A stretch of 64,000 bases of DNA from Micromussa lordhowensis (GCA_964020085.1 OZ026595.1:17351484-17415483), one strand, 5' to 3'. Shown: positions 31,925-46,227, counted from the stretch's first letter. Numbers and translations are program-made. Notes: generated from the sequence alone by a model not told the origin.

Positions 31925-34900
31925 CTAATCTCTGTAAATTTCCTTCAACATGAATAGAGCGGTATCTTCGGAGACCCTGCAAGAAAATTGTAATTTGGTT
32001 ATTTGTAAATAAACAATAAGAAATCACAGATTTGGGAAACACATTTCTTTTTCCAAATAACGATTTTGATCAGTTTAGAAATTATGCATTCATAAATGGC
32101 TATGAAAAGTACGGAGAAAGCGACACAATTGAAATGTCTCGTTCTCTTTTGCTTGTATACAAAAGACGGTTTGTTGAACGAGAAACGAACCTCGTTCGTA
32201 GGATTTCCTCATTTTCTCTGACGCAGAAGACCGTGGTAATGAAGTCGTTCAAACACGTGCATATAACAACAAAGGAAATGACATCACTCACCAGTAGCAC
32301 ACGTGACTGCTGAGTGCGAACAGGTATTCATTCAAACTTTCTATTGGTTTCTCTTGAAGTACGTAGTCAATCCGCTGACCACCGTTCAGTCGTCCTACTT
32401 GAACTACCTCCGCTGGGAGATCTGGGGGGGACTCTAGTATTACAAAGAAAAATAGAGCAGTCATATTAAAAACCCTACTTGATGGCTTTATCTGAGGTGC
32501 ACAAAGACGCATTTAACCCTGAAGGAAAAAATGCCAAATTCCATTTTAAGAAACAAACAGCCCCACACACAGATAGTGTACAACAGGGTTCTTATGAATG
32601 GAGACTCATCCGTAATTGCAAGTTAAACAACTTGGTATAGCATAATAAACAGCACCAAATGAAAATACAGTCGAGCTCATATTAAACGGCCACACTCGGA
32701 AAATATCAGAAATGGGAGGGGTACCTTGGACATTGTTCACCATCGGATAATTTCCTAGAGAATATGGAGTCACTTAGCGGAGACAATCATGATAAACGTG
32801 TGTTAGAATATTTTTATCACTCGTCACTTTCTATTTCGGGCTCTTATCTGTCATCGCCTTTTTCAAAACAAAGTTAATTTATGTGCACTAAATTTTGGGT
32901 GGCCAATTAAAAGGGGTAAAGACAAAGGACAAACCCTCATCGGTACGGCCAAAAGATGGCCGTGGCCGCTTAATAGAGGTGGGTTTATTTATAGTATTTT
33001 ACAGACAATAATTTCGGGACGTTGATAACTGACCGCTTTATAACGGGTGGCCGCTTAATAGAGGTTTGACTGTACGGTTCAATACCCAGTTATACACATG
33101 GGTAAAGATAGGCATTGTGAGAGTTACTTGTCTTGTTCAAGAACACAATACCATGTCCCCGGCCAGGGCTCAAACCCGGACCGCTCGATCCGGAGTCCGT
33201 CAGAGTCGAAGACTTCTAATTTAAAACCACACTCATTAACTGGTTAACTGAATCGAGGTTGGAGAGGTTGAAAGTGGACACACGATTGCAATCTCTTGTG
33301 TACACGGAGACCAGCTATCTAAAGTTTCAAGAACCGAGAGGTAGAGAGCGACCAAGCCAGCTAGGTCATTAATAACTTTTTTGTTACCTATCGCCTCGGT
33401 AGCTTCCTCTACAGCAGCGTCTTGCTGGTCAGCGCCCTGGGTCGAGTGAGCTCGCGCAAATTCATTGATTGACTCCCACGTTTTCCGCGCAGACTCAATG
33501 AGGCTCTGCTTAAGATTAGCGCCCAGTCTTGTCAGATTCTCACGGAGTTCTAAAAATGATGAAACGTCTTATGTTAGTGGCCTGAATTAAACAATTTCTC
33601 GTCACAATCAGGTTGACTTTTAAGCGATAAAGAGAATGGAAATCTTGATCTCAAGTAACTTTTTAATGTAAACCCAAGTTAAATGTGAACGCTTTCTGTC
33701 ACAAAATTTAGTTAAAAAGTTATTTGTAACTAACTGAACAACTAGCTCATTATCAAAGCCTTACCTATATGCATTCGTTTTCTTCCCTTGTGATGAGGCA
33801 TCACAACAGGGTCAGACTGGATTGACGGGTTCACTAGAGGTTCAATACGATATGCCTGTCATAAAGAAGAATTGTTTGAAGTCAACGTTAGTCTGAAAAG
33901 AAACGAGTAAAATAAAATGATATTTCGACAAAACTAAACACTCACCACAGGATCAAACGGGTGGAATATATTGAACAGGCGTGGACAGGTTGGGAACTGG
34001 AAGTTGAGGCCGATTTCATCGACACCTCTGTAAAAAAGAAAATATCAACCACTAGGTTATTCTGAAGCATCACACCTCATGAATAAACCAGCTTAGTTAT
34101 CAAAGTCTAATGGGTAGCTATAGACGACAAGAAACTGTAGTAACTTCCCTTAATTTAAAATGAACTACGAAGGCAAAAAGAGCAGAAACGCGGCTGTGTA
34201 ATTCAGTTGGGTCTTGAGTGTTCTCAAGTGTTCTCTTCTCTTTCAATCACAAAAAGCACAACCATTAAAATGCCAAATTACTCTTAGAGATACGTGGGTA
34301 GTATAATTTGTCTTGTCTCCGAGACAATTTGATAGGCTATCAAATCCTCGCCCATAAACCTCATTAAGATCTTGGAACACGAGGAGAGGCACTGTAAGAG
34401 TAAAGTGTCTTACCTAACAACACAACACAATGTCCTTGGAATCAAACGCAATGACCATTGGGCCACCGAGCTTGCCACAGACTGTAAAGCTGACTAGCCA
34501 CAATATCTAGTTGCTAATAAATAATACAGTCTTCCTTACCGTACAGTTTGAAACATTCCAATCGGGGAGCCCAACGCAAACAAAGCGTAAAAGTTGAGAT
34601 CCAGCTGTGGGTATTCCACGTAAGGCTGCCCTGTTCCAGCAAGTCCCTGTTGATAAACGACTTCCACGCTGCCTACAGAAGCTAAAGATAATGAATAACC
34701 GATTCCTACGTCTGGCTTTGCCAAAACTGTGGAAGACATCGCTTCAGGACTGGACATTGTCTGTTCTATTGTCGTTGCCTCTTTTAACTTCTGTCGTTCA
34801 GCTTTTTCTTTGGCTTTCGCTTCTGCTTTGGCTTTTTTAGTCTCTTCTCTTTCGAGCTTTCTTTTTTCCTGCAGCATAAAGACAGAGCCACTTTCAAATC

Positions 34901-37900
34901 TGAAATGGCTTCCAAAAGTAACGTTTACTTTCAGTTCTTTTTACTTGTGTTTGCTGAGCTCTCAATTGACCGTCAAAGTAATTGTATCATTGTGTTTGCT
35001 ACAATGTGTTTCCATTGTCTAATTGCAGCATGCTCTAACGTGACCAATCAGAACAAACATGTAGCTTTTGCACTCGTGACTTATCAGTCATTAACCAGGA
35101 AACGACATGACAAAAACTTTTCCCGCGCGTGTCGCTCGCCACGTGTTTTTTGCTTTGGTTTCTGATTTGTTAACTGTAATGCTATTTACCATCATAGTAA
35201 ATTGACTTTGTGATTACGTTTGGTTTTGTTTTTAGGAATATAAAAAAAACACAGAAGTCAAACGAACAATTAGTTTGACTAGTTCACAGGCCATAGATCA
35301 ATCCATGTCAAACGTTACTGAATACCTACCATGTTTTGTTTCTGATTTCTCAGGTATCCCATCAATTTCTTTCTCGGTCCCATGGGAATTCCCATCTCTT
35401 TCATGTCCTCCTCTCCACAAAGCAACTGCAACGAACAGAACAGAACAGAACACGTGAATAAACTCGGATCATCAGCCCCCCATTTACGCCTTATTTCCTT
35501 AGTAATCACTCCTGCCGGCTGCAAGAACAGAGGTCACAAAAAAAGTACTCGACTAATATCAGGAGCCTATCAGGAAATACAGAAATGTAATGATGGCGGG
35601 TAGAGATGATGGAAGTCTATTTCAATATTCGCATTTTGACGTTTGTCTCACGTTCCGATGAAATATTGCAAGTAAATAACACAAAATAGTGTAATTAAAG
35701 TTTGCTCCAGTTAGCGGAAAAGGCTTTGAAAGGGGAAATTCTGGAACATCAGCCTAAATTTCTAAGCTGTCGCTCGTAGTCCATCTTAGAAATATGCTTA
35801 ATTTACTTTTTTTCTTGTCTGACTTTCTTATAAGTAAGAACAAGTCACCGTCAGTTGATCAACTCACAAACGTCTCCATGTCCATTTCTTCAGACTCAAA
35901 CAGCCCCACATATTCAGGTAAACCGAGCTGCGCTAGAGCATCTCCGAGAGTTGGGTACGACTCTTCTACGTTGTCATCAGATTGTTCGTCTGACTCTTCA
36001 TGTGTGGTGTCGTTGTTGTCGGCAGCAGGGCCGTCTGTGTTTAACATTTCGCTGAAAGCAACACAATGGAAGAAACATTTCCACGTTATTCCACAAGACA
36101 TCGATGGAGGAAGATGCCATGGAAGAATTTCTGCAATTGCAGCTACTTCACGCTTGCTGTAACAGATTACAAAGGAGCTCGACTTGGAAATTATCTTCGT
36201 TATAAAGGAAATTTGATTTGAACGAAAGACGGTTAAATTTGTGGGAAAACGACCTAAACCTTAATAGTGTTAGGGTGCAGGAGCATTCAGTTCACCATAT
36301 CTAAATAGCTACGACAGTTACCTCCGATGGCATACAGTGACTATGAGCTGTTGAAAGAATGTCTTACAGAATTTTTAAATGGCGAAGTTTGGGATTAAAT
36401 GTTTTTCATCTCAGTTGATCAGTTCTGCATTCAACTTCAGTCGCGCGTTATATCAGGTAAATTTAAGGCTTGGCTTCTGGATTGTGTTCCTTGTTACAAG
36501 GGGGGTTCGTTACATCGGGGTTAGTAGGCGATCATTAAAAATAATCACTACAGACAAATACGTAAATGAGAGCCAGAATCATTCAAAATCGAGCTTACTT
36601 CACTCGCTCAATTGTAGGTTGCATTGCTGTCGGGGGCTGACCAAGCTGAACTTTCTGAAGTAGAAAGAAGAAAGAAAAAGTCTGATATTTGTGACCGCAA
36701 TCATAACGCAAAGCCGGTTTGACAGTTTCTTATCTTAACAACTTCATTCACAAGAGGGACTAACAACATATTCTTTTTGACGCGTTAAACAAAGTCAACA
36801 AAGTCAAATGCGTAGTTAACCAGAACGAACGAACCCATCTACGGTGTGACAAAAAATAAACACAACACATTAAAATTATTAGTACTATTAATTTACACTC
36901 ATTCATAATTACCTGATGTTGAAGAATATCAAAAAGAATACTTGAACCTAAAAACATAAAGGAAAACCAAGTCACGTTATATTTCTTAACCTGTGAACAG
37001 GCTCCGATTACAAGGGTTTGACCGTGGCTGGAAGGATCGAGAAGAAACTGGCGGAGAGTGAAGTGGCCGAGGGGGTATGGGGCGGGGGGTGGGACTAGAG
37101 AGCCTGTTTTCAGGCTATATATATCTCACTTTTCAATGCTGAGTAGGAGTCTGGAAGAGCTTCATGTTAACACTGTTTACAGTATTGAGCTGAGGTGGTA
37201 CGCGCGTGTGTGTCTCGCGTGGTCCTCTCTAGCTTGCGAGCAGTGTTCTCACGAGGAAAAAAGAAGCCAAAAAAATCGCGATTTTTTTTCCTCTTAATGT
37301 CAAAGTTAAGAATTTGCTTCCTGACCTAAGCTGTGTCCGCAGACTGAATATTTGCCATTAAACACAGGATTCCTTTTCTTGAAGATTTCCAACAGTCGCT
37401 CTATGTCTTCACCTACTGTGTTGACAATGGTCTGTGGAAAAGAAAGACAGATCCAATCAAAAGAGCAATTCTCTTTTATCAAATCCTTTATTGATGATTT
37501 CCTTTATTCTCGTCTCCAGCCTCCTTCATTATGTATTCGTATTGTAAGGAGAAATGAGATTTCCATCACTCTTGTTACTGGAAAGGGTGTGAATGTCTTG
37601 CATCGGATGGATACAAATTTCCACTTTCACTTGTATTTGCTCACGATTTAACGACCGTTTCCTTGCATTTCAAACTTCAAGCCAAACTTTTAGCTTCTAA
37701 CTGCCATTAGCCGTGAATAAAACAAGCAAACAGCATAAGCTATCAGAGGGCTAGTAAAATGCATTTCTGTCACAGAACTCTGAAGTTGATGAATCGATGC
37801 AACTTACTTGACAATATGTGGGACTTGTGTAAAACAGAATATCAAGAAGAGTGCTGTTTGTAAATTCTCTTAGGCGACGTATGCTGCTCAAAGAGATGGA

Positions 37901-40900
37901 CTGGAGTCTTCTGCAGAGAAAAATCGCAGCTCTGAGTTTCTAAGGAACAATTCTCCTGGCCACATGTACATAGAACGTTCTTGAAAACTGTTATTATTTC
38001 ACTATACTTCCAGTCATCTAGTGAACAAAAGCACCCTAATACACTTACTCGTCTACTCCAGTAGAGTCATTGTGAAGTCTAGAATGCCACTGTACCGGAA
38101 GGAACTCTACTCTTCCAATAGCACGGCCTCTGGACAGCTCCTCATGGTGATCAAACAACATTTGAAGACTCACTTTACGAAAATCATTAACTGCAAGCAT
38201 GGAAATAGGACAGGAGTGAATAAACTGCGCGTGAATAACAAGCCGTTTAATTTGAGTTGGTCTAGAATGATGATGATGATGACAATAATAATAAACTTTA
38301 TTATTGTGTCAAAACACTCTAGCTACTGTAAACAGTAAGATAATTGTGGACACCTATACATCTGCCAATTCGCCTTTAAATGATCCACAATCATACAGTG
38401 TAAAACCTGCCTAGATCTGTAAATGTTCTTGCAACTTTTGGCTGCCATTAATTGCCTGTTCTCCATTACAACATGTTTCATGCCTTTGACAAGATATAGC
38501 CGTTTGCATCACTCAACAGGCACAAATTGCAAAATAAATTATGTACATGTATTTTCCTGATTAAAATAACATTGAATTTGACATTCAGATACTATACTTT
38601 CCAAAATAAAGGAGGCATTTATAATGAAAGGCCAATAAGCCCAAATGTATTAGTAGTCAAGTGTAGTGTTGTATAGGAATACCTACCACATTCAATAATA
38701 TTCCTAAAGTTTAAGTCTGCAATTGGCCCAATACCATGGACAACAAAAATTAGATGATCAATTTGAGCAGGTTCACCTACAAGGGTAAAGCACACAAATT
38801 AGCAAACAGCAATGCCATTGATTGTTCAAAATATCAAATTAGAATTGGTCATTTGGGGTGACTGTCTTTCAAGGTGATCGGTAAGCATCTTTACAACATT
38901 GTCACACTAAAGAGAAGGCCAGCGATCCCCTTATGTGAATTGCGAGCAGCCATCCTTTCAAGGTGGTCACCCAAAAGATATATCAAAACCTTTGTGTTGG
39001 CCAGCTTATTCTCTGAAGCGCCAAACTTCTAAAATGACCTTATGAGGAGAAGTTCAAGCACAGTTCTGCAAGGCAGTCAGATTTCACTCTGACATAAAAA
39101 CTGTTCTGCAAAACATGAAGAGCTTCTCCATATGATATTAGCCTACCATCATCAATCTCATCTTCGATATCTGCTACTCCTCGCCTGACAACCTTTGGCC
39201 TTGCTACAGTATCCTCTCCACTCCAGTTTTCTGACTCACTTACTGGCACAAAATGCACCATGACATTAGCATTATGCATCATAATGTGTTCTCCGTCTGA
39301 TAAGTCCACTCTGCGGGGCCACTTGTTCTCACGAAAAGTTGCAAGAAATTCAGCCTGCAATGACCATGTAGTAATACACATGTAATCAGAGAAATGCTTG
39401 TGATTGAAAATGTAAAGATTTGCAAGATAATTAAGAAATGGTAAATGCCGTACAATATTGAGTTATGGATGCATGCAGGAGGTTGCTAAGCATGAAAGAA
39501 GCATAAGAATCGTACAACTCTAGCTTCTTGAGTGCTTAGCAAACCTCCCAAGTGCATCCATTTGTTTTGTAGTCTTACATGACAAGAGAAAACAAGCCCG
39601 CTAAAATTCATTCATGACAACCGACTGCACACCAGCAACTTAATAAAGTTTATTCACGTCTCAAATGATGGACTTTCTGTCTCATCTTCAGACAACTGTG
39701 AAGACAGGGAAGAAGGAACGTCAGCCATTACTTTGGAAACAATGTCTGTCAAAATTTTTGCTTTGTAAACATTAGCACACATGTCAGCAGCGTACACCCA
39801 TGGGCAAATAGTAGACGCTGAATTAAACAATCAGTGTGTGTGCTTTGCTTGAGTTATGTCATAAACAAACTTGCATCCTGGGAGCCAGAGGCTTTTCATG
39901 CACAGTCGATAAATATATCTTTATTAACTAAGCGCGAGGGCCATATTGGGAGAATATCAGCCCAAGGTCTTGACAGTAAGGACTGAGCGCAGTAGGGTCT
40001 GTACAAAAAGGGCCTCGGGCCGATATTCTCCCAGTACAGTCCCAAGCAAGCTTGGTTAATAAGAGATTTATTATATGACGAAACTTTCGAAAGATTTCGT
40101 CATTGTCCACCATCTTAATTTCAAGTTCAAAGGGACACAAGTGCAGGATCATTTGGGACAATGCCCGGCCCAATACTTAGAGAATATTGGACCGGCAATA
40201 GAGCATTTTGATTGGTTGATTTTAGTTATTGAACCTCTGACTGCCTGAGTCGGGTAATAAAAAAATGTAGATACCCAGGGCAATAACTTAGCAAACACAT
40301 AATTATTCTAAAACACAAGTCTCCCCAAATTTCCAAGCACACTGATCACTCTGGTCAAAAAAAAACACTGTCTGTTTCTTTTTTAAAATACATGCAGGTC
40401 ACTGTTGGCTCTCGTTTAGCCTAAGAGAACTGGGGTGAGAACCCTTTCAGATACGTTAGAAGTAAAACTGCCTGTATTCCTGAAAATAATATTCAGGAAT
40501 ACAATAATATAATCATTACATGTATATTTAGAGTCACATAACATACCTCAAGCCTAGCTGCCATGTCTTCCTTATAAGGCACAAGTTTGGACTGTCCATC
40601 TCCTTTGTAATACCATGTGCATCGCCGCACCACAGACACATCCTCTTCCCAGTAGAGAGGGTATCGCAGCCTCTTGTCCAGGTTAACATCATACCGTCCC
40701 CCATCTGTGGCAACAATTCTGTCCCCACTAGCTGAAGATGTTTTCAAAGCCTGCTCCAGGCAATCAGAATCAATATATGAAAATGGCACCCATGCAGAGT
40801 TTCCTTTCCTGTAAAACCAGTGTGGTTGGACAGGTTCAACAGTAGCAGCCGGAGTCACACTAGGTGGCATGCCACTTTGTCCTTGTTGAGGAGATGGCGA

Positions 40901-43014
40901 GGATTGAGGAGAAGTATGTGGAACAGAAGGTGGGGATGTGGGCTGGAATAAATTTGCTGCATTCGGTGGAGTCTGTGCCAAACCACCAGCAGGCCGAGGG
41001 GGAGTCTGAGGCCAGCCAGTCGCAGGCTGAGGTGGGGTCTGGGGTAAACTGCTGGACGGAATAGGTGGAGTTTGGGGCAGACCGGTCATAGGTGGAGGTG
41101 GAGACTGGAACTGACTGGCTGGTGATGAAGGAAAAGACTGGGGAGGATTAGCTGATGGCCTTGGCGGAGTATGAGGCCCAGATCCCACAGCCGTTGATGG
41201 CTGGTAGGGTGATTTTGTGGCAGGAAACTGAGGACTGGGAAAGCTATCTGCTACACTCTGGGTTGTTGTTCCAGGTGACAGAAAGTCGTCTTGAGCAGAT
41301 GATGATAAGGAAGCCATTGTAAAGAATGGAGAACTTTGGTTCTTTCCCTGTGGTACCCCTGGTGAATCTTTTGGAGAGGATTTAAAAGGCCCTTGAGCCT
41401 GCTGTTGTGGAGTTGACTGCTGACCAAGAAAACTCTCTACCTCTCCAACATGTTCCAGATCTGCATTAGCTGAAACAAAGGAGTTCATTTTAATTAATGA
41501 ATGTTACCAACTGTAATTTTAGTCAATTAACGAAACAGTGGAGCACTGCTCTACAGAAACACAGACAGCATAAAGACACCCAGTTATCACCATCAGAACT
41601 AACCATGAGGCCACCTGGAATTTTGTTTCCATCCACCCCTCTTTTGTCATGTGATACAATGTATATATGTATTTGATACTGGTAATTGGATCTAGTCAAG
41701 TTCATGCATTTTTATGTTGAAGCAATACTTGATTGAGAGTTCAAGAAGAATTGTTATTACAGGAAATGATTGGAAACAAATATTGGACAAGATTGTGGAC
41801 ATGGATTTACAAGATTGTTATTGACTTTGTGATGTTTACTGTGGCTGTTTGAACTTTTGGACTGGCTTTTATTTGGATTTGTTTACCTGGAATTGTTCTT
41901 CTCTCTTGAGGCATATTTTACCATTGTTCAAGTATCTTTGTAGCCTGTTAGACTTGCATTCAGAAACTTTTGGACTGAAATTTGGTTACATGTTTCTTCG
42001 AAACTTTGCTCAAGGACTTTCCCCTAGGAGCCTGTTTATGCTCGTGTTCAGGAAATTTTGGATGGAATTTTTTTTACAACTATTCATTGACTTTGAGTGA
42101 GATTTTTTTTGAAAGGTAAACTTTGCACTTTTGAATATACCATAAGGATGTGTCAAGGAACAGAATTCAATCCACTATCCGCAGACTTCTTTGACAATGT
42201 TGTAACAAAATTCATTGTCAATAACAGGACAGACCGATGAAAGACTGAATACAATTTGTTTTGTACAATAACAAATTGTCCGTCCTCTCTTGTTGCGTGA
42301 ACATTGCATAAATTATAGATTCACATGTCTGCCTCCTTGCTGACAATGAAAATGAACCAAAGAGAGCACAAGAATTTCTGCAGTTATCGTAAGAAAAAAA
42401 TTTATAACAGAAACATTAAAAGAATGAAAACCAAAGAAAAACATCCATTGGTTTAATCAGTGCTATATTTACATGTACACCTGTAGTTGATTGAGTTCCA
42501 GCTGATTTTGGCACTATAGCAAAAAAAATTGTTTTTCAAGTATCAGATTTGCAATGCCGTGTTTCGGTACTTTTCCAAAATATAGCGAAACAAATCTAGA
42601 TCTTTACACATGTATATGTAAGCTTTAAAAAATATAAGCTTATATATTTACTGCTCAAAACTGAAAGCAATAAAACAACATAGAAACTCTGAACGACGTT
42701 GATAAAACATCAGCTCCCAAAATCTCGACAGAAAATCAAGTAACCAAATTATCATTCGATAAGCTTCGAAAGTATTAAAGACGAAATTATATCGATTTCA
42801 TGTGTATTTTAAGTTTTTTTGCATTACCTGTGCTGGCAGTCGGGGTTGTTGTAGGTTGATTTCCAAACGAAATAGATGGTGAGTCAGAAGCAGGCACAAG
42901 AGTTGGTCCAAAGTTCAAATTCCCTCCAAAATTTGCCAACGAAATCCCGGCCAAAGGCGTGTGTTTTTGAGAGGAATCAAATCCCTGCCTGTCCGCCATC
43001 TTGGAAAAGGACAC
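31925..43014 (-). CDS. SEC23IP: SEC23-interacting protein / DDHD-domain phospholipase family (17 exons, about 995 aa)
   Basis: Exons in order: 43014-42828, 41469-40547, 39354-39147, 38776-38687, 38190-38049, 37910-37808, 37431-37326, 36947-36913, 36654-36599, 36051-35868, 35425-35330, 34868-34540, 34027-33946, 33855-33765, 33549-33388, 32433-32292, 31976-31925. All joins keep frame and the sum is 996 codons, like human SEC23IP (about 1000 aa). Domains: Pro/Gln/Ser-rich N-terminus with repeated QTPP motifs (about 60-275), the region that in p125 binds the COPII coat; WWE domain ([36 protein letters not shown]; about 280-400); lipase core with FVVHGIGP and nucleophile motif GHSLG (about 583); SAM ([20 protein letters not shown], about 650-710); coiled acidic/basic helix; DDHD ([32 protein letters not shown]). 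The family acts at ER exit sites, and DDHD relatives are PLA1 enzymes. ATG could be 43014 or 42999; the latter lies in a YY1 box. Confidence 0.95.
32668..33072. mobile_element. 405-bp mariner-type MITE in a SEC23IP intron
   Basis: Ends CAGTCGAGCTCATATTAAAC and (reverse strand) CAGTCAAACCTCTATTAAGC, flanked by TA on both sides. This end sequence is typical of Tc1/mariner-derived MITEs across metazoans. It lies between coding exons 15 and 16 and is non-coding. Confidence 0.85.
33073..33213 (-). mobile_element. tRNA-derived SINE fragment
   Basis: Read on the minus strand it has a B-box-like GGGTTTGAGCCCTGG and then GTTCTTGAACAAGACAAGTA and ATAACTGGGTATTGAACCG, the body of a SINE type common in marine invertebrates. 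It lies directly beside the MITE, in the same SEC23IP intron. Confidence 0.6.
37050..37295. repeat. dispersed repeat in a SEC23IP intron
   Basis: It starts with AGAGCCTGTTTTCAGGCT (a short palindrome) and ends with GTCCTCTCTAGCTTGCGAGC and a poly-T run. The CG-rich, splice-free sequence stands out from the AT-rich intron. Class not determined. Confidence 0.4.
39925..40190. repeat. MITE-like repeat in a SEC23IP intron
   Basis: The word GCCATATTGGGAGAATATC and its inverse GATATTCTCCCAGTAC form a stem around 39947-40035. Further related words (CCGGCCCAATACT, TATTGGACCGGC) follow. It is non-coding and its boundaries are uncertain. Confidence 0.5.
42993..43002 (-). promoter_or_regulatory. YY1-type AAGATGGCGG box over the SEC23IP start
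   Basis: AAGATGGCGG on the minus strand contains the ATG at 42999. Such boxes fix the transcription start just upstream of the initiator codon, which would favour 42999 over the ATG at 43014 if transcription begins between them. Confidence 0.5.
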
Positions 43015-43539
43015 GTCAGTGAATGCGGTCTGATCGCGGGCTCATAAAGTCATTCCAAAATACGCATTACGGGCCTACCTTTTCTATACCCCATTCCTGT
43101 ATCTTGAACCCGAGAAAGACTTTTTCTGGTTTAGGTTAAAAAAGATAAATAAATAGACGGCTAAAATTCAGGCTAGGCTTTACCTGACCTGTCAATCTGA
43201 GCTTGATCAAAATTTTGACATTTTGACCGACGAGATTTCGTCGGGCGCCCACGAAAGCCCATGGTAGTTTGGTCACTGAGCACACTTGATCTTGGCTATT
43301 TGTTGTTATATTTCTTTTCTCTTTTTAATTAAGGCAAATTCTGTAAACACTGTTAAAGTTATAATTTTTGTCAATAGTGTAAAACAATTAAAAATCGGAA
43401 ATCTACAGCGCGTGGTAACACTTGGATTCACGAAGTAAAAACAAGAAGAAAACTGTGTTGCGCAAAGTTTGTTAGATAAAGAAACTAAATAAATATTGTT
43501 TTTTTGCGCTGAAATACGTAAAAATCGTAAAAAAACATA

Positions 43540-43991
43540 CGTCACGGTTTCGAGGCTGCTGCCTCTTCATCAGTGGTTATATGCAACTGTAAATTGTGCG
43601 CGTGACATAACGATAAACATAACGATAAAAATTTGAATTTGAAGTTATTTGTACGCGCAGAGGAAATAAGCGCGCGTGTATACATTCAAATCAAATACAA
43701 TTTCAGATGAAATAAGTGCGCGTGTATACATTCAAATCAAATACAATTTCGATGTTACTAGCGCGTATTGATTTGGGGTGTTTATAAGAAAGCAAAGTCG
43801 GTATTGAGTCCTCCTGGATGCAACGTTTTGTGCTTGAAGATCATCTTGGCTTCGAAGCGGCGCCTATCTTGGGTATCTCGGAAGCCAGAGCGGATTACGG
43901 ACACCAGCATATCAGTACAGGCATGTCTTGGTGATGCAAAGTGTCGACCAACGGGAAGATCGGTGTTGGATTGTCGTGTAGAACGATTCAC
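43540..43991 (-). mobile_element. 3' end of a GIY-YIG retroelement (Penelope-like)
   Basis: The minus strand encodes SNTDLPVGRHFASPRHACTD, then RRRFEAKMIFKH and HPGGLNTDFAFL (43782-43991), matching the C-terminal half of the GIY-YIG endonuclease domain that ends Penelope-like and related reverse transcriptases. The stop is followed by a 3' tail with CACTGATGAAGAGGCAGCAG. An in-frame stop just upstream marks the truncation; no reverse transcriptase remains. Confidence 0.7.
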
Positions 43992-44287
43992 GTACGAACT
44001 CTAACAGGACTGTATCTCCAAGTGATTATTTATTTTTGTGGAGGGATAAGGTTAAAAGTTATCGAGTATTTCTACTGGAAGTTAAATCGAACAGTTGGGC
44101 ATCTTTGACGTTTTCTTTTATTTTTACTCCCAACAAAATAATTCACTGAAAGCCAGTCGCGCGCGCATCATGGCGTTGATGGCGTTGTTCAGATTTCAAC
44201 GACTTTTTTACTTCGCGTCAGAGATTACGCATCATTATTGTAGAAAACATTATTATACGGTTTGGACAAAATTTTTGAAGAAAGAAA

Positions 44288-46196
44288 ATGATGGATCTGA
44301 ATTGTGATAGATCAGAGGAGTTTCAGCATATTGAAAGAGTTCACTCGGTGAGTAGCACAAGTTATACCCTGCGAGCAGTTGGTTTCTCTGGGAAATCATC
44401 ATCTTGCTGAAAACATTGCATAGGCGACTCAGTTCCCGCAATAAAGGCATTAATCCTTAGACTGTTCAAGTTACAAGGGTGCGCCGGACGTTCGGCGTAG
44501 GAGAAACCAACTGTTCGCAAGGCCTTAAACAAGTTGTTGTGATTAAAACAGAGATAGACGAAGTTAATGGAAGCCGTGCCCCTGCAAACCCATAAGATGA
44601 TGAAACAAGGACGATTAAGGTTGGAGAAGATTAACACAGAGTACAAACGGCCAACTTGAAAAATTTAGGCTTAACTTTTCAAAATGGGCAAACTGTGACA
44701 TAGGTCCTTTGAGGACATTTACGGTGGTATCCACAAGACAGTGCCTACAACATAGAGGTTAAAATACAATTTTTTTTAATATGCACGTAATAAGCGAATG
44801 AGAATCCGAGTCACAACTGATGGTCGTTTTAAGCTAGTAATAACGCGTAGGCCAAGAAAACCCAAAAATATTCCGGACTGTTTTCGTCACTCAATTCAAA
44901 TCCACTCCTACAACTCTTGTTATTCTAAATGGTTAACAAGAAATAATGATTATTAATTCAATCTTTCCACACAGCCTTTGTCAGTTGAATGTCTCAGTGT
45001 CAATGAAAGTGACAACTCTATACCAAACTGTCGGATCTGCCAGATATCCGGGAACTCTGAGGCAGAAATAGGAGAGCTCATTGTTAGTCCTTGTGACTGC
45101 AGAGGCAGCCTAGGTTTCGTGCACAAGCTGTGCATGGAGAAATGGCTGCGCCTTCGAAACCGAGACACCTGCGAACTGTGTCATTTTAAGTTTGTGACTA
45201 AGAGAAGGTTTAAACCACCACAAGAGGTAGGTTGGGTTTCCACTTCGTCTACAAAAACAATACTGAGCACTTCGAAAGATTTCATTTTTAACTAGTCGCC
45301 GTTAAGGTATACATCGTTACTTAAGGTGGCTCAAAACAGTTTCCAGCACTTATATTTGCATGGGTCGTTATAACCATTCTTTATCACTTGATGCTACAAT
45401 CATGGTATCAAAAAAACTGCCCGATCATTGGTGAAGACATTGGTATCATTTTCGTGACACAATACGTTACCATAGCAACAGTATAACCTCCTAAAAACAC
45501 CCCACCACCATGACTTTTAAAACAACGTTATTGTGATTGGCTGAGAGCAGGCATATTTATCGTTGAATTTAAATTTCGTACTCGAGTGCAAATTAGTGCG
45601 CACGCATTCGTAATTTTCTGAGTCATATAAAAAACGAGCAAAGCTCAATGAGGCAAAAGCTCGAGCAGTTAAGGTCTTACATAACTCGTGATATTTGATA
45701 ATCCATTAAAATAGCACACGCCTAAAGGCTACTGCAATTTTGAAGTGCAAATCCTTAATAGACTTGCGATTACTAACATGTATACCTAACCATGAGTTAT
45801 TGTAACAATGATTTGAAATATAACTGAAGGTCAATACACCCGTTTGGGTACGTGTTCTTACAAGCGAGCATTAAGCTGCCGGACTCCGTTGAAAGGCTGC
45901 TGCATTTACAGACTAGAATTTCGAAGAGGTCATTTTCAATCTTGACAAGACGCTCTTCCAATGAAATAATTTAATATTGAAGGCGTATACATTTCCTCAA
46001 GTAAACGGAATAAATCTTTTCATTACATGGCTAGCTCCATAAGCGGGAAAAATGAACTGAACCCTACGCTGTGATTGGCTACCCGAGCTTACAAGATGGC
46101 GCTATCTTACCCGCTCGGATTACCCGCGGTGTCCCGCAAAAGAATAGTGTTCTTTTTTCCATGTAACAAATGCTTTATGGACCAAGCTTGTTCGGC

Positions 46197-46227
<31 letters not shown>

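Noticed and set aside
33140..33215. tRNA gene
   Set aside because: Only a B-box-like stretch is present, joined to a SINE body. No complete cloverleaf or A box could be drawn.
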